DNA from: Planctomycetia bacterium
Lineage (GTDB): Bacteria; Planctomycetota; Planctomycetia; Pirellulales; Thermoguttaceae
Assembly: GCA_030539035.1 (NCBI GenBank)
Contig: JAUNSU010000018.1
Span: 1 to 46,181, forward strand
Length of the DNA stretch: 46,181 bases
Direction: 5' to 3'
In this document: piece after piece, positions 6,514 to 14,699 of the stretch
How the letters are laid out: each line of letters opens with the position of its first letter
Numbering within the stretch: position 1 is the first letter of the stretch
The notes under the pieces: generated by a model
What the model was told of the DNA's origin: nothing
Databases searched by the model: none
The model's input: the letters and a program-made list of their open reading frames with translations, nothing else
Program-made: the position numbers and the translations under genes

Positions 6514-8589
6514 ATGAAAAAAATCCGTTTTTCCTCTGTTTCTGTATTATTTTTTTCTGCGGTTGTTCTTTTTTGCGCGTCTATTTCGGCACTCGCAGAG
6601 GAAGGAGATCACGGTCTTGATCAGCGGAAGATCTGGTATCCGCGAATGTGGAAGAAAGATAAACCGGAAGAGGAAAAGATCCTCCGGGAACAGCGGCAAA
6701 AAACGCTTCTCTCTCAGTGCGGACTTCTGAAAGAACCGGATCGAATGATGTATCACTGGTTCCATAAGATCATCGACGCGAAAAAAGAGATCTGGCGCGA
6801 GAAATATGAATCCCTTCTTACTGAAGAGGATGTTCTCAAATATCAAAAGGAAAAACGATCCTTTTTTTTCGATCAGCTCGGTCCTTTATGGAAAAAAACA
6901 CCTTTGAACGCGAAGATCACCGGACGAATCGAAAGATCGGACTGTGTGATCGAAAAGATCCTTTTTGAAAGTCTTCCCCAATTCTATATTACCGGAACGA
7001 TGTTCCTTCCGGTACAAGCCAAGGATAAGCCTCCCTATCCGGTTCTCCTTGTTGTATGCGGACATTCCAATGAGGGAAAGGCGTATGAAAGCTATCAGAA
7101 GATCGGATATCTCGGCGCGATGAACGGATTGGCCGTATTCATTATGGATCCGATCGATCAGGGTGAACGGCATCAGCATCTCGACGAAAAGGGAAAGCCC
7201 TATGCGCAGACCGTTGTTGCCCATAATCTTGCGGGATATTGTGCGGGCCTTGTCGGACGGACCACAGGGACTTATCAGGTATGGGACATGATCCGCGCCC
7301 TCGATTATCTGCAATCTCGACCGGACATTCTTCCGGACAAGATCGGTGTTGCCGGAAACAGCGGCGGCGGAACGCAATCAGCATTTATAATGGCCCTGGA
7401 TGACAGGATCAAGGCCGCTTTTCCATCCTGCTATCTCTCCGGACTCTACGGCAATCTGCTTTATACACTTGGTCCGGCGGATTCGGAACAGATGGTTTAC
7501 GCCCAACTCGAATTCGGAATGGATCATGCGGATTACTGCATCATGATGGCGCCCAGGCCCCTTCTGATCGGATCGGCAACAAAAGATTATTTCGATATTG
7601 AAGATACCTGGAAGACCTTTCGATACGCGAAAAGAGCTTATGCCCGTTTTTCCCTGAGTTCACAGGTCAATTTGGCGGAAACGGATGAAAAGCATGGATG
7701 GTCCCTTCAGCTTCGGGAAGAATCCGTTCGATGGATGCTCCGTTGGCTCGCGGGAAAGGAGATCGTCGTTCGGGAACCGGCCGATCTTGCCGTTCTCTCC
7801 GAAGATGAGATCCGATCTTTACCAAAGCCCGGCGTTCTCGGGATCCCTAACGCGAAGACGACTTATGATTTCGATCGAGATCTTGCCCGACAGTATCAAT
7901 CGGAACGGAAAAAAATATGGAAGAAGATCAATTCCTCGCAAGCGGCCGATCTCGTTCGAAAAGGGGCCGGGATCCGGGCCGACGCCGATATTCCAATCGC
8001 AAAGATCCGGGCCAAAGGAAAGAACAAAGATGAATTCGTTCTGGAAACCGATCCGGGGATCTTTCTGCCAGTTCGTTTTCGGATGGAGAAGCCGGGAGAT
8101 CCGATCCGTCTCTTCATTTCGGATCAGGGCCGATTTTCCGAAAAGAGCAGGCAGCTTTTTGAAGATCCAACGATTCCCAATCTCGCGATTGTCGAATTAC
8201 GGGGATGGGGAGAGACGCATGGATTCGGAGGACGGCATTACATCGCGGGATATGGAGACGACAGAAACGACTATTATCTCGCCTTTCTGCTCGGAAAATC
8301 TTATATTGGAATGAGAACGGAAGATCTTCTTTCCGCCGCGCGGTTCTTCCAGAAAGAGTACTCTGGAACAATTCAGCTTCAAGCACAAGGGAGCGCGTCC
8401 CTGATCGCGATCCATGCGGGAATTGCCGCGCCGGATCTCTTTACTTCTCTTCAGTACGATAAAGACGCGATTCCCCGATGGACGGATCTCGTCGAAAAGG
8501 CTCCAACTCCGTTCCTTCTTACGGATTCGATCTACGGGGTTTTGAAGTATTACGATACCGACAATTTAATCGATTTTCTGAATCGATGA
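6514..8589 (+). CDS. Secreted alpha/beta hydrolase, acetylxylan-esterase-like, with a second degenerate hydrolase half
   Basis: A 691-residue exported protein. Signal peptide: MKKIRF, then a hydrophobic core, with likely cleavage after ALA at about residue 28. The first catalytic region (about 150-430) is an alpha/beta hydrolase of the acetylxylan esterase/dienelactone hydrolase type: strand PVLLVVCGH, MDPIDQGE, nucleophile elbow GNSGGG with S283, an acid candidate in ATKDYFDIEDTW and a His candidate in DEKHGW. The remaining ~190 residues resemble a second hydrolase fold whose elbow reads GSAS, apparently without a nucleophile motif. It probably deacylates plant or host glycans outside the cytoplasm. 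AGGAG before the ATG supports the start. The last 24 bp overlap the convergent Fe-S flavoprotein gene. Exact substrate unknown. Confidence 0.85.
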   Translation: MKKIRFSSVSVLFFSAVVLFCASISALAEEGDHGLDQRKIWYPRMWKKDKPEEEKILREQRQKTLLSQCGLLKEPDRMMYHWFHKIIDAKKEIWREKYESLLTEEDVLKYQKEKRSFFFDQLGPLWKKTPLNAKITGRIERSDCVIEKILFESLPQFYITGTMFLPVQAKDKPPYPVLLVVCGHSNEGKAYESYQKIGYLGAMNGLAVFIMDPIDQGERHQHLDEKGKPYAQTVVAHNLAGYCAGLVGRTTGTYQVWDMIRALDYLQSRPDILPDKIGVAGNSGGGTQSAFIMALDDRIKAAFPSCYLSGLYGNLLYTLGPADSEQMVYAQLEFGMDHADYCIMMAPRPLLIGSATKDYFDIEDTWKTFRYAKRAYARFSLSSQVNLAETDEKHGWSLQLREESVRWMLRWLAGKEIVVREPADLAVLSEDEIRSLPKPGVLGIPNAKTTYDFDRDLARQYQSERKKIWKKINSSQAADLVRKGAGIRADADIPIAKIRAKGKNKDEFVLETDPGIFLPVRFRMEKPGDPIRLFISDQGRFSEKSRQLFEDPTIPNLAIVELRGWGETHGFGGRHYIAGYGDDRNDYYLAFLLGKSYIGMRTEDLLSAARFFQKEYSGTIQLQAQGSASLIAIHAGIAAPDLFTSLQYDKDAIPRWTDLVEKAPTPFLLTDSIYGVLKYYDTDNLIDFLNR

Positions 8590-10221
8590 ATGATTCGCGG
8601 CAAGATCGGCGCTTTCCTCCCGGACCAGAGCGCCGGTCGGACAGGCTTCGACACATTCTTTCGCCGATTTTTCCAACGCTTCCTTCAGATCATGTCCGAA
8701 AGGAACATCGATTCGAACATCGAATCCGCGTCCGATAAAAGCGAGTCCGTATTTTTCCCCGTTCTTCTTCGCGATCGCAATGCACAATCCGCATTTAATG
8801 CACTTCGCGGGCTCATAGATCAGATTCCCGCTTCGCCGAATTTGAAATGGAGCTTTGCGTCCTTCCTCATAAGCAGTATTTTGAACGGCGTACTTTTTCG
8901 ATTCCGCAAGGAGTCTGCACTTCTCTCTTCCCCGGCAATCGCAATGAAAACAGCGCTCCGCCTGATCTTTCGCTTCGAGCATGGAAAAGTCGTCGATCCC
9001 CGCATCCTTCGGTTCTTTTCGATCGGCGGAAGAAGATCCCCGGCTCAATTCCAAAAGAACATCCGGATCCGTTTTCTTCATTCGGGAAAAAGCCCGATTG
9101 CGGGTACTTCCAAACGGCTTCGAACAGAGATAAAGAAGGATCTGCTCCGCCGCCTCCCGACCGTCGGCAGCACTTCGAACGGGAAGTGCGCCCGATCCCC
9201 GAACTGCTGTTCCTATCGCGAAAACAGATTCTTTTGCCGTTTGATACGTTTCCGGATCAACCGCGATTCCTTTGGGGCCGGCCGTAATTCCCCAGCAATT
9301 TTTGGAATCGGAAAAGGCCCTTTCATTCGTACCGCAAGCAAGGAGAATCGCGTCGTAATTCTCTTCCAGATCCCGAACTTGATCCGGATCGGAAAAATCG
9401 ACCAATGTATCAGGATGAAAATCGATCCGATCCGGAGCCGACTCGGAAAGAAGATGATTCAATTCGCAATCCATTACATCGCGAGGAAGGATCTCTTCTG
9501 AAAATTCTTTCAGGCGCCCGCCCGGCCCTTGCGGATCCTGATCCAAAAGAAGGATCCGGCAGCCCGAACGGGCCAAATACCAGGCGGCGGATAGGCCGGA
9601 AGGGCCCGCTCCGATGATCGCGATTCTTTTTCCGTTGACCGGTTCGACCTTTAAAGGGATCTCACGGGCATCGCCCAATACGGTATCAGCAACATATCGC
9701 TTTAATTGACAGATCGATACTGCCGAATCCGATTTTCCTCTTCGGCAAACCTTTTCGCAAGGCCGGGAACAGATCCGTCCCAAAATCGAGGGAAGCGCAA
9801 TTCGATCCCAAATGATACTCATTGCCGCCGCGAGATCATTTCGGGCAATCGCGCGCAGCATCGCCGGAATATCCATTCCCGCCGGGCAGGCCAGCTGGCA
9901 AGGAGCAAAGCAATCTCCCTGATGATCGCTGAAAAGAAGTTCAAAGGCCGTTTTCCGGAGGCTCTTGACCTCTTCGTTTTCCGATAGAACGACCATTCCC
10001 TCCTGAACTTTCGTCGAACAGGCGGGCGCGATCCGGCCATTTACTTTTACAACGCAAACTTGACAGGAGACCGGGGCAAAGGCGGATCCCGCGTTTGATC
10101 CGCACAAAGGGCGAAAGAAACAGAGGGTCGGGATCTCGATCCCCGCTTGCCGCGCGGCATCCAGAATGGAAGATCCGTCTTCGATTTGAACCGGAATTCC
10201 GTCAATGGTCAAATTTTTCAT
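8566..10221 (-). CDS. Multi-cofactor Fe-S/FAD oxidoreductase with NuoG-like [2Fe-2S], GltD-like core and ferredoxin tail
   Basis: 551 residues, cytosolic. The N-terminal plant-type/NuoG-like [2Fe-2S] domain has candidate ligands C34, C53, C56 and C68. Next is a GltD-type [4Fe-4S] helical region (CFAPCQLACPAGMDIP and ICSRPCEKVCRR). An FAD Rossmann fold follows with GAGPSGLSAAWYL. After CFHCDCRGREKC comes a C-terminal ferredoxin-like domain with CIKCGLC and CVEACPTGAL. The middle matches glutamate-synthase small-subunit-like oxidoreductases, but no large glutamate synthase subunit is nearby. It more likely passes electrons between NAD(P)H, flavin and an Fe-S carrier. Its start overlaps the stop of the upstream esterase gene by four bases (ATGA), implying translational coupling. 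The 3' end overlaps the convergent esterase gene by 24 bp. Confidence 0.85.
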   Translation of the reverse strand: MKNLTIDGIPVQIEDGSSILDAARQAGIEIPTLCFFRPLCGSNAGSAFAPVSCQVCVVKVNGRIAPACSTKVQEGMVVLSENEEVKSLRKTAFELLFSDHQGDCFAPCQLACPAGMDIPAMLRAIARNDLAAAMSIIWDRIALPSILGRICSRPCEKVCRRGKSDSAVSICQLKRYVADTVLGDAREIPLKVEPVNGKRIAIIGAGPSGLSAAWYLARSGCRILLLDQDPQGPGGRLKEFSEEILPRDVMDCELNHLLSESAPDRIDFHPDTLVDFSDPDQVRDLEENYDAILLACGTNERAFSDSKNCWGITAGPKGIAVDPETYQTAKESVFAIGTAVRGSGALPVRSAADGREAAEQILLYLCSKPFGSTRNRAFSRMKKTDPDVLLELSRGSSSADRKEPKDAGIDDFSMLEAKDQAERCFHCDCRGREKCRLLAESKKYAVQNTAYEEGRKAPFQIRRSGNLIYEPAKCIKCGLCIAIAKKNGEKYGLAFIGRGFDVRIDVPFGHDLKEALEKSAKECVEACPTGALVREESADLAANHSSIQKID

Positions 10222-11186
10222 AATGATTTCAGAAAACCTGTTTCTTTAAGCCAATGTTCGCAATTCTGATCCCAAAAGGCGGGCCGTCCCCGATCTTTGC
10301 GAAGTCCGTATCCATGCAGATTTCCGTTGATGATATGGATCTCGGCGGGAACTCCGGCTTCGTACAGCTTAACGAAAAGGCGAGCGGCGGCCGCGGCCCG
10401 ATTCTTGTCCCGATCCGCAACGGAAATAAACATCGGCGGCGTTTTCGAATCGATCACAACCTCATTGGAAAGATCGACCGACGATTTCTTCTCATTCTCA
10501 TCGTCCATCATATAAGCCGGATAGATCGGAATGGCGAAATTCGGACGGCAGGAGATCTGATCGCAATCGTCGACAGGATCATAGGTTTTCGCATTATATT
10601 GGGTTGCGGCCATTACGGTCAAATGTCCGCCGGCAGAGAATCCGAGAACCCCCAATTTTTCGGGATCGATTCCCCATTCTTTCGCATGGGCCCGAACAAT
10701 TCGGATCGCACGCTGGGCATCCTGAAGCGGAGCGGCGTGTTTGGCGAGTCCTTCCCGGCGCGGGATCCGGTATTTAACGACTGCCGCAGAAATACCGAGG
10801 GTATTGAACCACTGGGCAATTTCAGATCCTTCATGATTATAGGCCAAAATATTATATCCGCCGCCGGGAAAGATCACGACGACCGTTCCATTGGGCTTTT
10901 TCGCCTTATAGAAAGCGAGAGTCGGACGGGCAACATTGGCGACCCGAACGATCGGATGCGGCTCCTTGCCGGGCGTCCACTCTTCCGCTTTTATTCCTTC
11001 CGGAATTCCGCCGGGAACCTTATCCGGCCAAAGATCCAGTGTCAAATCCGGCGCGGCAACCAAAGATCGGACATCTTCGGGGATTCCGCTTCCCTGGTAA
11101 GAGCGAGGATTACCCGCAAAAAGCAGATCGGATCCGAAAACAACCGCGATCATCACGGCAAGTATTTTAGTTGAAAACGGGAACAT
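10218..11186 (-). CDS. Exported alpha/beta hydrolase, carbohydrate-esterase type (BD-FAE/XynB-like)
   Basis: 322 residues with an N-terminal signal peptide (MFPFSTKILAVMIAVVFG, cleavage near LLFAG, residues 21-25). The fold is the single-domain esterase often annotated as acetyl xylan esterase, BD-FAE or XynB-like: strand TVVVIFPGGGYN supplies the oxyanion loop (106-111), the nucleophile elbow is GFSAGG (S184), the acid candidate is in SVADRDKN and the His in NLHGYG. It should remove acetyl or feruloyl groups from plant polysaccharide outside the cytoplasm. The ribosome site AAAGGAC fits the start. Its stop codon overlaps the start of the Fe-S flavoprotein, so an export hydrolase and a redox enzyme appear co-expressed, which is odd. 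The next unit on this strand ends in the terminator at 11392-11421. Confidence 0.88.
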   Translation of the reverse strand: MFPFSTKILAVMIAVVFGSDLLFAGNPRSYQGSGIPEDVRSLVAAPDLTLDLWPDKVPGGIPEGIKAEEWTPGKEPHPIVRVANVARPTLAFYKAKKPNGTVVVIFPGGGYNILAYNHEGSEIAQWFNTLGISAAVVKYRIPRREGLAKHAAPLQDAQRAIRIVRAHAKEWGIDPEKLGVLGFSAGGHLTVMAATQYNAKTYDPVDDCDQISCRPNFAIPIYPAYMMDDENEKKSSVDLSNEVVIDSKTPPMFISVADRDKNRAAAAARLFVKLYEAGVPAEIHIINGNLHGYGLRKDRGRPAFWDQNCEHWLKETGFLKSL

Positions 11187-11391
11187 GAAATCTGTCCTTT
11201 ATAAACAGGGAGATTCGGCTGTAAACAATAAAACCCAATAGGAATATCATATCAAAAAAAGAAAGATTCGGCAATAGACGCGAAAAAATTTTTATTGACC
11301 AGCAGAAAACAGGGATCAGCGGGGAAAAGCATGTCCGTTCTTACCGCGCCGCCGCGCGAAATAAAAAAGGCAAAAAGTTCGCAAGAAATCG

Positions 11392-11423
11392 AAAAAGCGG
11401 TTCGAAATCGAACCGCTTTTTTC
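11392..11423. terminator. Strong terminator after the small basic protein gene
   Basis: A perfect 13-bp stem, AAAAAGCGGTTCG (11392-11404) and CGAACCGCTTTTT (11409-11421), with a 4-base loop. It lies about 10 bp beyond the minus-strand stop at 11434 and should work in both directions. Confidence 0.88.
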
Positions 11424-11433
11424 ATGAAAGCAT

Positions 11434-11682
11434 TTATTTTTTCGCGGGAGCGGCTTTTGCAGCACCCTTGGCAGGTGCAGCGGCGGCATCGCCTTCTTCT
11501 TTCGCCTTCTTTTTCTTCTTCAGGACGATTTTATTAACTCGAACCTTGGGAAGATCGAAAGGAGATTCCCCTTCAGCCCATTTGTCCATGGACTTTAATT
11601 TTTCGATCCGTTCAACGCGAGTTAAAACGTTGCGGGAACGACTAACGCCTTTTTTAACTCTTAAACTTTTATCAATGGTCAT
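11434..11682 (-). CDS. PVC-superphylum small basic protein
   Basis: 82 residues, very basic. MTIDKSLRVKKG, then SRSRNVLTRVERIEKL, WAEGESPFDLPKVRVNKI and a Lys-rich stretch match the short conserved protein used as a signature of Planctomycetes, Verrucomicrobia, Chlamydiae and relatives (TIGRFAM 'small basic protein'). A role at the ribosome or in rRNA binding has been proposed for the family. Here the core is followed by a low-complexity tail of Ala, Pro and Lys (AAAAPAKGAAKAAPAKK) resembling histone-H1-like tails, which may add nucleic-acid binding. GGAGA precedes the chosen ATG; the longer frame to 11793 is ignored because the ribosome site and the family N-terminus fit here. It has its own promoter (11805-11832) and a strong terminator, so it is a monocistronic, probably well-expressed gene. 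Confidence 0.9.
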   Translation of the reverse strand: MTIDKSLRVKKGVSRSRNVLTRVERIEKLKSMDKWAEGESPFDLPKVRVNKIVLKKKKKAKEEGDAAAAPAKGAAKAAPAKK

Positions 11683-11804
11683 TGAAATATCTCCAAAAAA
11701 CTGATATACGATGTTCTTCTTCCCGGACCGAAATCCGCATCGCGGGGAAGAAGCGGCAAATAATACTCTAAGGAACCCCTTAAAACAAAACATCCAGAAA
11801 AAGC

Positions 11805-11832
11805 ATTATATACGAAATATTCTGTCGATCAA
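11805..11832 (-). promoter_or_regulatory. Promoter of the small basic protein gene
   Basis: Minus strand: TTGATC (11832-11827), a 16-bp spacer, then TATAAT (11810-11805), about 120 bp upstream of the start codon. It fits between the ilvD stop and the small gene, so the latter need not depend on ilvD read-through. Confidence 0.65.
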
Positions 11833-11844
11833 GGGGGGCTCTTA

Positions 11845-13770
11845 TCAATCCCACTTTAAAACGGCGCCGGTATCGGCACTGGAAGCGAGTTTTGCGTATT
11901 TTGCGAGATATCCGGAAGTGTATCGGGGCTTCGGAGCCTTGAAAGCCGCAGATCTTCTCTTCAATTCCGCAGCGGAAATCTTCACATTAATCGAACGGTT
12001 CGGAATGTCAATTTCAATAATATCACCGTCCTTGATCAATCCGATCGGTCCGCCGGCAGCCGCTTCCGGACTGATATGTCCGATGCAGGCTCCGGCTGTT
12101 CCGCCGGAAAATCGTCCATCTGTGATCAAGGCAACGGAATCGTCAAGCTTAACCCCTTTGATCGCGGCCGTCGGAGCAAGCATTTCCTGCATTCCAGGAC
12201 CGCCTTTCGGACCTTCGAAGCGAACGACAACGACATCGCCCGCCTTGACCTTTCCATTGACAATTCCCTGATAGGCTTCCGGCTCCGATTCAAAAACGAC
12301 CGCCGGACCTGTATGAACCATCATTTGCGGAAGAACCCCCGCCGTTTTTACCACCGCGCCGTTGGGAGCAAGATTTCCGAAGAGGATCGCAAGTCCTCCC
12401 TTCTTGCTGTAAGCGTTTTTACAAGTGCGGATGCAGTCTTTCGGATCGAATTTCAAGGGAACTTCGTCAATATCCGCATATCGGCTCTTTACACTCATTC
12501 CGTTTTTATTCCGTTTTCCGGAAGCGGTTACCGCGTACAGGCGTTTGGCAAGATCGGAAACTTTCCGGCTTCGAAGATCGTATCGATCGATATTTTCCCC
12601 TAAAGTCGCTCCGGTGATCGTCGGCGCATCGGTTTTAAGAAGTCCGGGACATCCGCGGCGGATCTCGCCGAGAATTGTATGAATTCCGCCGGAATTATGA
12701 ACATCTTCCACGTGATAAGCGCAGCTCGGAGAGACCTTGCAGATCGTTGGGGTCAATTCGCTCAGTTCATTGAACCGGGAAATATTGTAGTTCAGACCGG
12801 CCTCGTTTGCGATCGCAAGCAGATGAAGGATCGTGTTGGAGCTTCCGCCCATCGCCATATCGAGGACCATGGAGTTGTCCACAGAGGTTTTCGTGATAAT
12901 TTCGCGCGGAAGAAGAGGGAAATCCGGATCGATCCGGACCTTTTTCGTCTTCGCTGCGCCGTTTTTGTCTTTTACCTTCTTCAAAATGACGATCTCTTCC
13001 AGAGGTGTATTGCTCTTCACGGCTTCTTCTTTAAGGGCAAGGATCTTGATCATTTCGATCATGCGCTGGGCCGCCTGTTTATAGATCGTTTTTCTTTCAC
13101 GGCTTGTCGCAAGAAGGGTTCCGTTGGTCGGAAGGGCCATTCCGAGCACTTCGCAAAGGCAGTTCATACTGTTTGCGGTAAACATTCCGGAGCAGGATCC
13201 GCAGGTGGGGCAGCTTTTCTGTTCGATCTCTTTCAGTTCGGCCGAAGAAACGATACCGTTCTGATGGCCTGCGGCGGCGGCAAATGTCGTGATCAGATCC
13301 ATGGGCTTGCCGTCCTTGTCCCGTCCGGCTTCCATCGGACCGCCGCTTGTGAAGATCGTCGGAATATTGCAGCGAACAGCGGCCATCAGCATGCCGGGAA
13401 CGATCTTGTCGCAGTTCGGGATGCAGATCATACCGTCGAATTTATGCGCGTTGATCATCGATTCCACGGCGTCGGCGATGATTTCACGGCTTGCGAGCGA
13501 GTATTTCATTCCATCGTGTCCCATCGCGACCCCATCACAGATCCCGATCGTATTGAAAACGAACGGAACACCACCGGCGGCGCGAACGCACTTGGCAACG
13601 TATTGGGCAACCTCATTAAGATGAACATGTCCGGGAATAATATCGACATGGCTGCTTACAATTGCAATAAAAGGTTTTTTGAAATCGCCTTCTGAAAGAC
13701 CACAGGCGCGAAGAAGACTCCGATGAGGGGCGCGGGAATCGCCCAATTTTACCATATCTGATCGCATCAT
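11845..13770 (-). CDS. ilvD: Dihydroxy-acid dehydratase
   Basis: 641 residues; converts 2,3-dihydroxy-isovalerate and -methylvalerate to 2-keto acids in valine, leucine and isoleucine synthesis. The IlvD/Edd family signature is obvious: [50 protein letters not shown], and the [20 protein letters not shown] region that holds the Fe-S ligands and substrate loop. Towards the C-terminus [12 protein letters not shown] and [10 protein letters not shown] are intact. It is longer than typical enzymes (570-616 residues), mainly through a Lys-rich insert ([14 protein letters not shown]) in the middle. The start is the ATG at 13770, preceded by GGAAAGGATGG; the next codon is also ATG. The leader carries a GC-rich hairpin, ATCCGGC/GCCGGAT (13866-13890). 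Confidence 0.95.
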   Translation of the reverse strand: MMRSDMVKLGDSRAPHRSLLRACGLSEGDFKKPFIAIVSSHVDIIPGHVHLNEVAQYVAKCVRAAGGVPFVFNTIGICDGVAMGHDGMKYSLASREIIADAVESMINAHKFDGMICIPNCDKIVPGMLMAAVRCNIPTIFTSGGPMEAGRDKDGKPMDLITTFAAAAGHQNGIVSSAELKEIEQKSCPTCGSCSGMFTANSMNCLCEVLGMALPTNGTLLATSRERKTIYKQAAQRMIEMIKILALKEEAVKSNTPLEEIVILKKVKDKNGAAKTKKVRIDPDFPLLPREIITKTSVDNSMVLDMAMGGSSNTILHLLAIANEAGLNYNISRFNELSELTPTICKVSPSCAYHVEDVHNSGGIHTILGEIRRGCPGLLKTDAPTITGATLGENIDRYDLRSRKVSDLAKRLYAVTASGKRNKNGMSVKSRYADIDEVPLKFDPKDCIRTCKNAYSKKGGLAILFGNLAPNGAVVKTAGVLPQMMVHTGPAVVFESEPEAYQGIVNGKVKAGDVVVVRFEGPKGGPGMQEMLAPTAAIKGVKLDDSVALITDGRFSGGTAGACIGHISPEAAAGGPIGLIKDGDIIEIDIPNRSINVKISAAELKRRSAAFKAPKPRYTSGYLAKYAKLASSADTGAVLKWD

Positions 13771-13973
13771 TCCATCCTTTCCGAATGATAGATTATAAAG
13801 AAGATTTTTCGATCGAAAGCGACTCTGAATTCGATCTTTTCCAAAATCCTTGTAATTCACTGCAGATCCGGCCGGGACCTCCAGCCGGATACTCTATTAT
13901 CAATATTTCTGATTATATCTTTTTCTTTGAAAATGCCAAGTCCTTAAATCAAAGATCCCTTTTTTCGAGAGAC

Positions 13974-14002
13974 TTTACTTTTCATTTTCGATTTGATATA
14001 AT
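13974..14002 (+). promoter_or_regulatory. Promoter of the HAD-helicase operon
   Basis: TTTACT (13974-13979), a 17-bp spacer, then a perfect TATAAT (13997-14002), 49 bp before the HAD start codon. The divergent ilvD leader shares this intergenic space. Confidence 0.6.
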
Positions 14003-14051
14003 AAGCGAATCAGGAAGGAAATCCTTAAGCCCACCTCAGGAGGAAATTAAA

Positions 14052-14699
14052 ATGTCCGTTCGATTTGTCTATTTTGATCTTGGAAAAGTACTGCTTTTGT
14101 TCAGTGTGTCCCGTCTTCTATATCAAGTGGCGGAATTGACCGGAGCGGGCGAAAATGAGATCGCCGAGATTATTTTCGGAAAGGGAAAATACATGGCCCT
14201 TGAAAGCGGAGAGATCTCCGGACAGGAATACTTCGATCAGATCTGCATCGACTTCGACCGCCGATTGGATGCCGATCAGTTTCTCGAAGCGACCAACAAC
14301 ATATTTTGGGTTAATGAATCGATTCTTCCCGTGATCCGGCACCTTTCCCGCAAGCTCTATCCGCGCGGGATCCTTTCCAATACCGGTCCCTATCATTGGC
14401 ATTACGTTCAAACGTCCTTTCCGTTTATTCGGGAACTCTTTCCGCGGCACCGCGTTGCCAGTTTTTCCGCCAAGAGCATAAAGCCGAACAGAAAGATCTA
14501 TGAAGAGGCTTTTGCGGAAGCGAAAACTGAGCTTCCTGATCTGCTTCCGGAAGAGATCCTTTTAATTGACGATCTTGAAGAGAATATCCAGGGGGCCCGG
14601 GATTTCGGATTCCAGGGAATCGTTTACACCAACACAGAAACGCTTATTACAGAAATGAAAAAATTCGGACTTCCTGTTCCGAGCGAAAAACATGAGTGA
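14052..14699 (+). CDS. HAD-family phosphatase (YihX-like, subfamily IA)
   Basis: A 215-residue cytosolic hydrolase of the haloacid dehalogenase superfamily. Motif I is FDLGKV, with the second Asp replaced by Gly as in YihX-type enzymes. Motif II is ILSNTGPYH, motif III KPNRKIYEEA, and motif IV LLIDDLEENIQGA. This set predicts dephosphorylation of a small phosphate ester such as a sugar phosphate. An excellent CAGGAGGAAA site fixes the start at 14052; the open frame upstream to 13785 is not used. The stop overlaps the helicase start by eight bases, so the two are likely translated together. The functional link between a phosphatase and an RNA/DNA helicase is not evident. Confidence 0.88.
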   Translation: MSVRFVYFDLGKVLLLFSVSRLLYQVAELTGAGENEIAEIIFGKGKYMALESGEISGQEYFDQICIDFDRRLDADQFLEATNNIFWVNESILPVIRHLSRKLYPRGILSNTGPYHWHYVQTSFPFIRELFPRHRVASFSAKSIKPNRKIYEEAFAEAKTELPDLLPEEILLIDDLEENIQGARDFGFQGIVYTNTETLITEMKKFGLPVPSEKHE

